64,000 nucleotides of DNA from Streptomyces lavendofoliae (GTDB lineage Bacteria > Actinomycetota > Actinomycetes > Streptomycetales > Streptomycetaceae). The notes below the pieces were generated by a model. That model saw only the letters and a list, made by a program, of their open reading frames with translations. It was not told where the DNA came from and ran no database searches. Positions 7,575 to 15,209 of this stretch are shown here, piece by piece. The stretch's first letter is position 1. The number at the start of each line of letters is the position of its first letter. The position numbers and the translations under genes were made by a program. Where the stretch lies: positions 124,001-188,000 of the forward strand of contig NZ_BMTP01000013.1 in the NCBI RefSeq assembly GCF_014649735.1, given 5' to 3'.

Positions 7575-7710
7575 GGTGCAGGCGATGCTGGTGAAGGCCA
7601 GGAAGCGGCTGACCGTCATGCAGGTTCATGCCGGAGATGTCGACGGAGAGGGACAGACCGGTCTGCTTGTCGATCAGCTGGATCTTTGAGTCGCTGCTGC
7701 CACGTACAGC
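7575..7710 (-). pseudogene. transposase remnant (IS5/DDE-like)
   Basis: The minus strand reads AVRGSSDSKIQLIDKQTGLS, then LSVDISGMNLHDGQPLPG, then loses resemblance and meets a stop. The pattern 'G-x-SKI-x-L-x-D-x-x-G-L-x-L-S-V-x-x-S-x-x-N-x-H-D' is the middle of many DDE transposases of actinobacteria. Nothing of the N-terminal or catalytic C-terminal parts remains. It marks an older insertion in the element's left arm. No inverted repeats could be assigned. The rest of 7537-7764 has no gene. Confidence 0.5.
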
Positions 7711-7764
7711 ACTTCCCGATCACCGTGCCGGCAGGCTATCGAACTAGCCAAATAAGATGAGTTG

Positions 7765-9129
7765 TTAGACCCATGGCACAGCGGCAACGTCGCCGACCCA
7801 GCCACGGGTTTGTCTTAGGTCCCGGTACGGGCCGCAGTAGCCCAGCGAGTTGAGGATCAACAACACGAGGTAGTGCCGTGTCATCAACCACACCTCTGTT
7901 GTCAGGCCGTCCAGCCGGTAGACGGTTTCCTGAGCACCCTTCGGGTGGACGAGCCGATTGCGGATCTGCGTAACCACGTCTGCGCCGTCGAGGATCCTGC
8001 CTTGGCGATCAGGAGCAGCCTCGTCGGCCACGAATTTCGTCGTGACTGGCGAGAGTTTGGCGTCTATATCGATGGAGATACTCGCTTCCGTCAACACCTT
8101 GCGGAGCCGGTCGTGATTCCGGAGCATGGTGCCGTTATACGGCTGTCGGCCCTCGTATTGATTCTTTGTCATTTGGCCGCCGAGTACGAGGAGTTGCCAC
8201 ATGATGTGTTCCAGGCCGGCGGTACCCATCGTGATCCGCTGCTCTACAAAACCTCGATCGCTGATTGCCGTGATAGCGAACATCATTTGCAGCCGCAGGG
8301 AGGTGAGTCGATCGGGGTCCGAGAATGCCGGGATCACGTGATCCAGGAATTCTTCGAGGGGGCCACTGTCACGCTCGTGCCACCATCCGGGACTGATGCT
8401 CCGGGCAGGATCGCAGTGGTACGAACCCCAATCCTCCCATGCCACGTTCCCACTCGCGTCCACGCCAACAGGCAACATGGGAGCAGCCCAGCGCCCCAGG
8501 GCAAACGAAATGCCCACGTGCAAGGCAGTCAGCACCGGCTGAGCCTCGGTCGCCGTAAAGGTTCCGCCATCCATGCGGGTAAGTTCCATCACATGCGTCA
8601 TCACATAGACGTGCGAACTGTGTAGGTCGGTCCAGATCCGGCTGTGATCCGGGCGAGCGTCCAGACGGATCCTCCATCCGTCGACCTCGTGAAGCCATCG
8701 ATCCCGCGTCCTTGGTGGCTTGCCGCTGTTTGTGCCCGTCAGCAGGTCGATCGAGCCACGCCACCGTGGAAGGTTGAACCAATGCGCGATAACTCGCTTC
8801 AATGGAACTTCGCGATCGCCGAAGGTGCCACCGTTCGACCATCCTCCGCTCATCCCATGCGGCACTGCATGGACATGCATATCGCCGTCAGGCCGGCGAA
8901 GCTCCAAGCTCAATTCCGAGTGGTTTGCGAAATTGGGAGGCGTATCGGGGGAGACTCTCCAGTCGAAACTCAGTCCGGACGTGCAGGACAGTTCCATGAC
9001 GCCAGCCACATCACCGGCGGCCAGCCCACCGATCAGTCCGTCGTGTAGCGCAATGGGCTGCCCGGGCTCGTTGAAGTCGTAAATTGGAGAGATCGGCGCC
9101 TCTGCCGTTGATCGGGATGTGTTTGACAT
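7765..9129 (-). CDS. HEPN-motif protein, candidate anti-phage RNase
   Basis: 454 residues with no signal peptide. The N-terminal half is strand-rich with many Trp and His residues. The C-terminal part (about 270-440) is helical and contains IRNRLVHP, where Arg390 and His395 match the Rx4-6H active site of HEPN ribonucleases. This two-part layout resembles ApeA-type defence proteins, but I cannot assign it to that family by eye. The gene is visibly lower in GC than its neighbours, pointing to separate origin. The start is ATG 9129. The spacer 9130-9292 is AT-richer and holds a GATAAT-like box on the minus strand. Confidence 0.7.
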   Translation of the reverse strand: MSNTSRSTAEAPISPIYDFNEPGQPIALHDGLIGGLAAGDVAGVMELSCTSGLSFDWRVSPDTPPNFANHSELSLELRRPDGDMHVHAVPHGMSGGWSNGGTFGDREVPLKRVIAHWFNLPRWRGSIDLLTGTNSGKPPRTRDRWLHEVDGWRIRLDARPDHSRIWTDLHSSHVYVMTHVMELTRMDGGTFTATEAQPVLTALHVGISFALGRWAAPMLPVGVDASGNVAWEDWGSYHCDPARSISPGWWHERDSGPLEEFLDHVIPAFSDPDRLTSLRLQMMFAITAISDRGFVEQRITMGTAGLEHIMWQLLVLGGQMTKNQYEGRQPYNGTMLRNHDRLRKVLTEASISIDIDAKLSPVTTKFVADEAAPDRQGRILDGADVVTQIRNRLVHPKGAQETVYRLDGLTTEVWLMTRHYLVLLILNSLGYCGPYRDLRQTRGWVGDVAAVPWV

Positions 9130-9292
9130 GATTCCACTCTATGGCAGAGAGAGCAGCCGGGCCCTTGGTGTTGTTATTATCGTGCCGGTGTCGGGGGGTG
9201 ATTGGTAGAATTCCCTCTTCAAGGTCTGCGCATGCCGAATGCGAGTGACCAAGGGGCCGCCAGTGCATCCGGTGGCGCCGCAGTTGATGCCC

Positions 9293-9790
9293 CTATTGCC
9301 AGCCATCCAGGGAGACCTGCGGACCGCCTCCGAGGTAGCGGTGGAGGGCGCTTGAGGTGGTGTCCACGAAGTTCTCGGGGATTGCGTCGGCGTCGACCCA
9401 GCGGACCTGGGAGTGCTTGTGCGGTTCGCGGTTTTCGGGTTCGCCGGTCCAGTCGTGGGCGGCGAAGACGACGGTGAGGAAGCCGTTGGGGGCTTCGACG
9501 CCCCAGGCGCCGTGGATGATGTGGGCGACCTTGAGGGACTCGGGCTTCACCGTGAGGCCGGTCTCCTCGTAGAGCTCGCGTGCGGCGGTCTCGGTGATCG
9601 GTTCGCCCGGCTCGCTCTTGCCGACGGGGAGGTCCCACATTCCCTGGGCGAACTTGGCGTTCTCGCTGCGCTGGAGGAGGACGACGCGGTTGGTGGCCGT
9701 GTCGTGGACGATGACGGCGGCGACCAGCAGGGTCATGGACTCCCGGGCCGGCTTGAGGGCCTTCGGCTGCTCGTCGGTCTGCTGGGCCAC
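9293..9790 (-). CDS. Nudix hydrolase
   Basis: 165 residues with a perfect Nudix box at about 57-79 (G-x5-E-x7-REL-x-EETGL). It would hydrolyse a nucleoside diphosphate linked to another group, using magnesium; the substrate is unknown. GTG 9790 is chosen because GAAGGGA sits 6 nt upstream; an in-frame ATG at 9823 lacks such a site. It lies directly behind the HTH-TPR gene on the same strand. Nudix proteins are recurrent in actinomycete integrative elements, the best known being Pif of pSAM2, which blocks transfer into cells that already hold the element. A similar role here is inference. Confidence 0.85.
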   Translation of the reverse strand: MAQQTDEQPKALKPARESMTLLVAAVIVHDTATNRVVLLQRSENAKFAQGMWDLPVGKSEPGEPITETAARELYEETGLTVKPESLKVAHIIHGAWGVEAPNGFLTVVFAAHDWTGEPENREPHKHSQVRWVDADAIPENFVDTTSSALHRYLGGGPQVSLDGWQ

Positions 9791-9824
9791 GGTGTTCCCT
9801 TCGTCGGGCGGGTTGTTGGGCATG

Positions 9825-11180
9825 TTAGGCGAGGGCCTCGCGCGCGCGGCGGGCGAGATCGGCCGCACCGGGCACTTTGCGGCGCTGGTAGACCGCGAGG
9901 GTGGAGCGGATCGACGTGATCGCCTTGCGGGTGCGGTCGGAGGTCATGCCCTCCATGAGGACCAGGGCCTGGGTCCAAGCGGCGACGGCCTCGTCGGCGC
10001 GGGCCTGGGCGGCGAGGCTGTCGCCGAGGTCTGCGTGGGTGAGGGCATGGACGCGCTTGTACGTCGCAGGGTCCCAGCGGGTGAGGGCGTCTCGGTGCTG
10101 CTGTTCGGTGCCGATGTGGTCCGCGAGGTCGGTCAGGGTGCGGGCGGTGTGGCTGGCCACGGTGCCGGCGGCGGGGCCGCTGACGCGGGAGTAGCTGGGC
10201 TGAGGACCGTCGTCCCGTAGGAGGGCGTCCTCGGCGGCGAGCAGGGCGCGTGCGGCCGACGAGTTCTCGTCGGTGGCGGCGTAGGCGCGGGCGTGGGTGA
10301 TGTGGAGGAGTGCTTCCGTCTGGCCGTCGACGTGGCCGAGGCCGCGCTTCAGGGCCCCTTCGACGAGGTCGACGCAGTGGTGGGGCTGTTTGAGGCTGAG
10401 GGCCTGGTGGGCGAGGGCGCGCATCATCCAGGCGGCGTGGCCGTGGGGGTCGGCTTCGCACGCGAGCTTGTAGCCGACCTGGTAGTAGCGCTGGGCGGCG
10501 CCTTCCTGGCCGAGGTCGTGGTGCTTCCACCCTGCGAGGTAGGCGAGTTCGGCGACGGCACCGAAGGCGGCCCGGCGTAAGGCTTCGCTGGGGAAGCGTC
10601 CGCGCAGCATGGGGGCGGCTGTGTCGGCGAGGTACGCGGTGACGGTGGTCAGGCCGTGCCCGCCGCCAAGGCGCTCGTCGGCCGCGCTGAAGGCCGCGGT
10701 GATCTGCCGGACGACGTCCACGTCCTCCGCGCCGACCAGGGACGTGCCGGTGCGAGCGCGGAGCATGCGGGCGGTGGCTTCGTGGTCGTATCCGAGAGGC
10801 ATGGCGACGCCGGCGGTGGTGAAGGCCGCGATGGCGAGGAAGCGGCGGCGCTCGACGTCGGCCCGGCCCAGGTCGGTGACCGCGAGGACGGGGTCGGATT
10901 CCGCCGGCTCTTCGTCATCACCGACGTGAAGGCCGATCTCGGTCTGGGTGATCGTACGCCCCGCCCGCCGGGACAGCGCCTCGGCCAGGTACTGACCTAC
11001 CCGGCCCGACGGGGCACGGGTGCCGTTCACCCAATGCGAGATGGCCGACTTGTTGGTCTGGAGAATCTCGCCGTTCTCGGCGGCGATGCGCCGCACGTCT
11101 CTGGCGAGGCCCTCGTAGGTGCAGTCGACCGCCGCGATGACGTCACGCAGACGGAAGTTGGGTTCTCTCGGCGCCGCCAC
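9825..11180 (-). CDS. HTH regulator with TPR-like C-terminal domain
   Basis: 451 residues. An N-terminal helix-turn-helix (about 10-75, with NKSAISHWVNGTRAPSGRVGQYLAEAL) is followed by a linker and about 300 residues of paired helices resembling tetratricopeptide repeats. This layout is that of NsdA-type and other Streptomyces regulators whose repeat domain binds a peptide or protein. It is divergent from the unknown-kinase-methyltransferase-HAD set (start 11404) and upstream of the Nudix gene, so it is a likely controller of both. The start is ATG 11180. Confidence 0.8.
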   Translation of the reverse strand: MAAPREPNFRLRDVIAAVDCTYEGLARDVRRIAAENGEILQTNKSAISHWVNGTRAPSGRVGQYLAEALSRRAGRTITQTEIGLHVGDDEEPAESDPVLAVTDLGRADVERRRFLAIAAFTTAGVAMPLGYDHEATARMLRARTGTSLVGAEDVDVVRQITAAFSAADERLGGGHGLTTVTAYLADTAAPMLRGRFPSEALRRAAFGAVAELAYLAGWKHHDLGQEGAAQRYYQVGYKLACEADPHGHAAWMMRALAHQALSLKQPHHCVDLVEGALKRGLGHVDGQTEALLHITHARAYAATDENSSAARALLAAEDALLRDDGPQPSYSRVSGPAAGTVASHTARTLTDLADHIGTEQQHRDALTRWDPATYKRVHALTHADLGDSLAAQARADEAVAAWTQALVLMEGMTSDRTRKAITSIRSTLAVYQRRKVPGAADLARRAREALA

Positions 11181-11403
11181 GATCGCCTCCGCCCTGGAGC
11201 TGTAAACCGCGTATACCGTTTCAACTGCCTTCCACCGTACCCACTAAGCGTGACCGCCGGTTCACTTATCAGCAGCCGCCCGGAACGGCGCGACCGTGAT
11301 CCAGGCTCCCCCTTGGTCCGGGCGGCACCCCGAAGTTCCGTACGCCCACACCGGGCTCGGGCATTCCTGTGCCCGAACCCGGCCGATCAGAGACGGAGAC
11401 ACG
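11181..11403. promoter_or_regulatory. divergent promoter region of the cargo cluster
   Basis: This 223-bp spacer separates the HTH-TPR gene from the forward gene set. Near the HTH start it has an AT-richer block with GTATAC at its centre (about 11205-11225) flanked by AAAC and GTTT, a plausible operator. No other feature is seen. Confidence 0.4.
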
Positions 11404-12153
11404 GTGACCACCATCGACACCAAGGCCATCACGGTTGAGCTGCCCGAGGCGTTCGACCCGCGCTGGAGCCGCCTGCCCGGCATCCAGGTCGACGGCCGAC
11501 GCATCACGATCGACCCGGCCGAGTACTTCTTCCGCTTCGAGTCGAGCACCTGGCTCGTCGCCGACTGGGAGCTGGTCAAGACCCAGCTCCTGGACGTGGA
11601 CGAGACGACCGAGAGTGCGGTCGAGCAGCTCGCGCTCGACTTCATCAAGCAGCACGGCGAGTCCACGTCCGACGCGGCCCGTGTCCTGGCCACCGCGTAC
11701 GAGGTGTACGCGTACCTCTTCCGTGACGAGCACCTGGCCGGCCTCGGCCTGCCGCAGATCACCGCCGACCACCTGCGGATGCTCCGCGAGGCCGCCACGC
11801 TCATGGCGCTCAACAAGGTCGAGCTGGACGGGCGCATCTCCAACGTCGGCCCGTGCTGGTTCTTCCCCGCCGCCACGTCCGTCGTCTTCGACCTGGACGA
11901 CGACATGGGCGGGATGCTCGACGAGGTCTACCACGGCGGCTGGTTCAACGAGCACCGCCGAATCGAGTCCATCAAGGCTCACGCCGCCCTCGGCGGCCGG
12001 CTCGTGCACGGCTGCCAGTCCGTGCCGGACCAGTCCGGCGGCGTGGTCGCGCCCTACGGTGCCTCGATGGCGAACTTCCGTGACGACCTCGCCGCGTTCA
12101 AGGCGGGCTGGATCGAGCAGGTCTATGCCCACCGCGTGAACCCCGCCGCGTAA
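11404..12153 (+). CDS. unknown protein, first gene of cargo cluster
   Basis: 249 residues, soluble and acidic, with no family I recognise. It starts MTTIDTKAITVELPEAF, contains a strand-rich first third (ITIDPAEYFFRFESSTWLVA), a helical middle (residues about 75-150) and a loop WFFPAATSVVFDLDDDMGG. There are no signal peptide, membrane segments or metal motifs. GTG 11404 is preceded by GGAG at 11395-11398. It is followed after 78 bp by an APH-fold gene, then a methyltransferase and an HAD protein, all in one direction, which suggests an operon. Confidence 0.75.
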   Translation: MTTIDTKAITVELPEAFDPRWSRLPGIQVDGRRITIDPAEYFFRFESSTWLVADWELVKTQLLDVDETTESAVEQLALDFIKQHGESTSDAARVLATAYEVYAYLFRDEHLAGLGLPQITADHLRMLREAATLMALNKVELDGRISNVGPCWFFPAATSVVFDLDDDMGGMLDEVYHGGWFNEHRRIESIKAHAALGGRLVHGCQSVPDQSGGVVAPYGASMANFRDDLAAFKAGWIEQVYAHRVNPAA

Positions 12154-12231
12154 CCCACCCGATCAGGCTCCGGGGCGGGCCGGCATCCCTCGCCCGCCCC
12201 GGACGCCACCACCCCTCCCCGGAGCCCTCAC

Positions 12232-13143
12232 GTGACCACGAACCCCAGCGCCGAACTCCTGGACAACCTGCTCACCGCGACCGGACAGACCACCGCCGTA
12301 CGGGAGGAGGTACGCGTGTGGTCCATGTCCGGCGTCGAGCGCGTGACCTTCCCCGACGGCTCCACGGCCATCTTCAAGTACGCCAAGAAGCCCTTCGACA
12401 GCGAGGACCAGGCCCTCCGCCTGGCCCACACCCTCGGCGTACCCGTCCCCCAGGTCCACGCCTCCGCCGTCCTGGACGGCTGGCTCGGCATGCTCATGGA
12501 GGACCTCGGATCCTCCGTACGCGAAGCCGACGACCTCGACGGCGTGGCCGCGGCCGTGGTTCTGCACCGCACCCGTACGGCTCCTCCCTTGCCGGTCCTC
12601 GACCAGGAGCGGCTGCGCACGCTGCCCACCCGGGCGCTGGAGCATCTCGAACGGCTGCACAAGGCCGACCGGTGGCAGGACGCCGACGGCGTCGAGGACG
12701 CGCTCGACCGTATCGCCCAGGCCGCCGAGGCCCGCTCGGCCGGAGCGACGCTGGAACCGTTCGGATGGGTGCACTCCGAGTTCCACCCCACCAGCCTCCA
12801 CATCGGGGAGCGCGGCTGGCGGCTGCTCGACTTCGCCCGCGCCTTCACCGGCCCCGGTCTGCTCGACCTCGCCAGTTGGCACGGCACCATCGAGCCCCCG
12901 CACCCCGTGCGCCTCCGCGTCTTCCTTGAGCAGTACGTCACCGCCGGCGGCACCCCCGACGCCCTCGCCCCGCGCGGCGGGCTCACCGCCGAACACTGGG
13001 CCCTGGGCTGGCACCGCATGTGGGCCGTCGAGTGGTTCATGGAGCAGGCCATGCGCTGGATCAACGACCCGGCCACCGACCCTGCCTACATCAAGGCGGT
13101 CCGTCGCCACCTCACCGACGTCCTCCACCTCCTGGAGATCTGA
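12232..13143 (+). CDS. APH-fold phosphotransferase with altered catalytic loop
   Basis: 303 residues of aminoglycoside-phosphotransferase/choline-kinase fold. The ATP-binding lysine is likely Lys49 (AIFKYAK) with Glu58 as partner. The Brenner loop normally reads H-G-D-x-H-x-x-N; here it is H181-S-E-F-H-P-T-S188, so the catalytic Asp is Glu183 and the metal-binding Asn is Ser188. The metal-binding Asp of the DFG-like turn is kept at Asp200 (LLDFARAF). It may be an unusual kinase or a pseudokinase. GTG 12232 has GGAG upstream. The methyltransferase gene starts one base after its stop, so the two are translationally linked. Confidence 0.75.
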   Translation: MTTNPSAELLDNLLTATGQTTAVREEVRVWSMSGVERVTFPDGSTAIFKYAKKPFDSEDQALRLAHTLGVPVPQVHASAVLDGWLGMLMEDLGSSVREADDLDGVAAAVVLHRTRTAPPLPVLDQERLRTLPTRALEHLERLHKADRWQDADGVEDALDRIAQAAEARSAGATLEPFGWVHSEFHPTSLHIGERGWRLLDFARAFTGPGLLDLASWHGTIEPPHPVRLRVFLEQYVTAGGTPDALAPRGGLTAEHWALGWHRMWAVEWFMEQAMRWINDPATDPAYIKAVRRHLTDVLHLLEI

Positions 13144-13144
13144 C

Positions 13145-13837
13145 GTGCTCGCCCAGGCATCCCCCTGGCACGCCCACGCCGCCCAGCGCACCGCCGCCGG
13201 CCTCGCCGAACCCCTGTCCGTACCCGCACGGATGGAATGGACCACGAGACCCGGCCAAGGTCCCGGCGCCGACGCCCTCGGCCCCGACCTGCGCGCCAAG
13301 CGACTCCTGGAACTCGGCTGCGGCCCCGGCCACAACGCCGCCCACCTCGCCACCCGCCACGGCGCCCACGTCACCGGCGTCGACCTGGTCGGCCTCCAGG
13401 TCCGCCGCGCCCGCTCCCACTACGGACGGCTCAACAACGTTTCCTTCGTCGCCGGCCACGCCCTGCACTACCTACACGCCACCGACGAGCAGTTCGACGC
13501 GATCTACTCCGTCTTCGGAGCCATCGGCCTCGTCGCCACCGAGCTCCTTCTCCCGGCCATCGCCCAACGCCTCACGCCCGGACGAGTGCTGGCCTTCTCT
13601 GTCCCCCACCCGCAGCGCGGCGGCCGCAGCCCCTCCGGCGACGACCGGCCCCGCCGCGACTACGTCACCCTTCCCGACCGCACCCGGCTCCCCATCGCCC
13701 GATGGGAGTTCGATACCGACCGTTGGGAGAGGCACCTCAGCCGGGCGGGCTTCTGGCTCACTTCGGCCCAGGAGTTCAACGACCCCCGCATGGGCCACTG
13801 GCCCACCACCCTGCTGATCCGCGCCCGCAAGCTCTGA
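13145..13837 (+). CDS. class I SAM-dependent methyltransferase
   Basis: 230 residues. Motif I LLELGCGPGHNAAHLA lies near residues 56-71 and the acidic end of strand 2 is VTGVDLVG. The C-terminal WPTTLLIRARK closes the fold. The target is unknown. GTG 13145 follows the kinase stop by a single base. Together with the kinase, HAD and Nudix genes it suggests chemistry on a small molecule or nucleotide. The HAD gene follows after 36 bp with its own GGAGG. Confidence 0.85.
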   Translation: MLAQASPWHAHAAQRTAAGLAEPLSVPARMEWTTRPGQGPGADALGPDLRAKRLLELGCGPGHNAAHLATRHGAHVTGVDLVGLQVRRARSHYGRLNNVSFVAGHALHYLHATDEQFDAIYSVFGAIGLVATELLLPAIAQRLTPGRVLAFSVPHPQRGGRSPSGDDRPRRDYVTLPDRTRLPIARWEFDTDRWERHLSRAGFWLTSAQEFNDPRMGHWPTTLLIRARKL

Positions 13838-13873
13838 CCAGCCATTCGCCCCGGCTTCCCCCTGGAGGAACCG

Positions 13874-14419
13874 ATGCGCCCGCCCTACCTGCTCCTCGAC
13901 ATCGACGGCGTCCTCATACCCTTCCCCGACGCGGACGGCTCGACCCCGGCCACCCACGCCCGCCACGACGTCGTCCCCACCGGCCGCAGCGCCGACAACC
14001 CGGTCACCGTCTGGCTCCACCCCGACCACGGCCGTCTGCTCATGGACGTGATCCGCACTGGCCTGGTCACCCCCGTCTGGTGCACCAGCTGGCGCCAGGA
14101 CGCCACCACCCTCATCGGCCCGCTCCTCGGCCTCCCGCCTCTGCCGCACGTCGATCTCCCACGTCCGCAGATCACCACCAGCCACCCCAACGGCTACCTG
14201 TGGAAGCGCGACCACGTCGACGCATGGCTGGCAGACGCCCCCGCCGTCTGGATCGACGACGACTTCACCAGCCTTGACCACGCCTGGGCGGCGGAGCGCA
14301 CCGCCAAGGGAACGCCGACCCTCCTTGTTCAGCCCGACCCACACCTCGGGCTGCAGCCCGAGCACCTGACCGAGGTCACGACGTGGGTCTCGCAGTTACC
14401 CACAGCCCGCGCCGCCTGA
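13874..14419 (+). CDS. HAD-superfamily hydrolase
   Basis: 181 residues. Motif I is LLLDIDGVLIPF with the nucleophile Asp9 and Asp11. Motif II is the Thr/Ser of WCTSW, a lysine in LWKRDH serves as motif III, and WIDDDF gives the motif IV acids. It is probably a phosphatase. ATG 13874 has GGAGG just upstream. It is the last gene of the cargo operon and is followed by a 15-bp perfect hairpin. Confidence 0.82.
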   Translation: MRPPYLLLDIDGVLIPFPDADGSTPATHARHDVVPTGRSADNPVTVWLHPDHGRLLMDVIRTGLVTPVWCTSWRQDATTLIGPLLGLPPLPHVDLPRPQITTSHPNGYLWKRDHVDAWLADAPAVWIDDDFTSLDHAWAAERTAKGTPTLLVQPDPHLGLQPEHLTEVTTWVSQLPTARAA

Positions 14420-14422
14420 CGA

Positions 14423-14459
14423 CTGATGCCCTCGCTGCCACACGCAGCGAGGGCATCAG
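14423..14459 (+). terminator. perfect 15-bp hairpin after the HAD gene
   Basis: CTGATGCCCTCGCTG (14423-14437) pairs without mismatch with 14445-14459 around a 7-nt loop. It starts 4 nt after the HAD stop. The right arm shares the 11 bases GCGAGGGCATC with the hairpin at 15168-15200, beyond the TmrB-like gene. Confidence 0.8.
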
Positions 14460-14645
14460 GACGTGCTGTGAGCCCTGACTGCCCGGGCAACCACTCAGCT
14501 GATCACCTCGGACCATTGGGTGTGACATTTCGAGATAGGTGACACCTGATCTTGATGGTTGACACCACCCCGGGAAGCGCCGGAACCGTACCGGTTTTCT
14601 GCCGTGCCCGTTTTCGCTGCCCGCACAGCGCTAGCGTTGGCTCCC

Positions 14646-15167
14646 GTGATCGTATGGCTCAACGGTACTCACGGCGCGGGCAAGACGACGACCAGTGCGC
14701 TCGTGCAGCAGCTGATCCCGGATTCGCGCGTGTTCGACGCCGAGAAGGTCGGCGAGACACTCATGGACATCAAGCCGGGGCTGCCCTGGACGGGCAACTT
14801 CCAGGACTGGCCGCCGTGGGGACCGCTCGTGGTTGAGACCGCCCGGCGCGTACTCGACTACACCGGTGGCACTCTGGTGATGCCCATGACTGTCCTGGTC
14901 GAGCAGTACTGGCGGGAGATCAGCACGGGCCTCGCCGAGCATGCGATTCCGGTACGGCACTTCGTTCTCCACGCTGACCAGGACACCCTCCGCCGGCGCA
15001 TCGAGGGGGACACCGTTCTCGGCCCCTCCCCGTTCCGCCTCAAATACCTTGAGCCCTACGCCGAGGCGGCCCGCACGTGGCTGCACGGCGAGGCTGAGGT
15101 CGTCGACACCACGCACCTCACGCCCGCCCAGGCTGCCCTGCAGATCGCAGAGGCCGTCAAGGGTTGA
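14646..15167 (+). CDS. TmrB-like P-loop kinase
   Basis: 173 residues. It opens directly on a Walker A loop, MIVWLNGTHGAGKTTT, and has FDAEKVGETL and the LVMPMTVLVEQY region. These match the layout of TmrB, the Bacillus tunicamycin-resistance ATP-binding protein, and related AAA kinases. Start choice: GTG 14646, since the protein then begins on the first strand as in TmrB; the longer frame from 14559 adds unrelated residues. A TAGCGT box 8 nt upstream suggests a leaderless message. The gene stands alone between two similar hairpins, like a small cassette. The substrate is unknown. Confidence 0.78.
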   Translation: MIVWLNGTHGAGKTTTSALVQQLIPDSRVFDAEKVGETLMDIKPGLPWTGNFQDWPPWGPLVVETARRVLDYTGGTLVMPMTVLVEQYWREISTGLAEHAIPVRHFVLHADQDTLRRRIEGDTVLGPSPFRLKYLEPYAEAARTWLHGEAEVVDTTHLTPAQAALQIAEAVKG

Positions 15168-15200
15168 GATGCCCCCGCCACGATGTGTGGCGAGGGCATC
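15168..15200. terminator. bidirectional hairpin between TmrB-like gene and relaxase
   Basis: GATGCCCCCGCCAC (15168-15181) pairs with GTGGCGAGGGCATC (15187-15200) with one mismatch. It begins right after the TmrB-like stop codon and 10 nt before the relaxase stop, so it can serve both convergent genes. Confidence 0.75.
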
Positions 15201-15209
15201 TGCCCGGGA

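Noticed and set aside
9791..9868. Longer Nudix start at 9823 or 9868
   Set aside because: The ribosome site GAAGGGA is placed correctly only for GTG 9790, and the extra residues are not Nudix-like.
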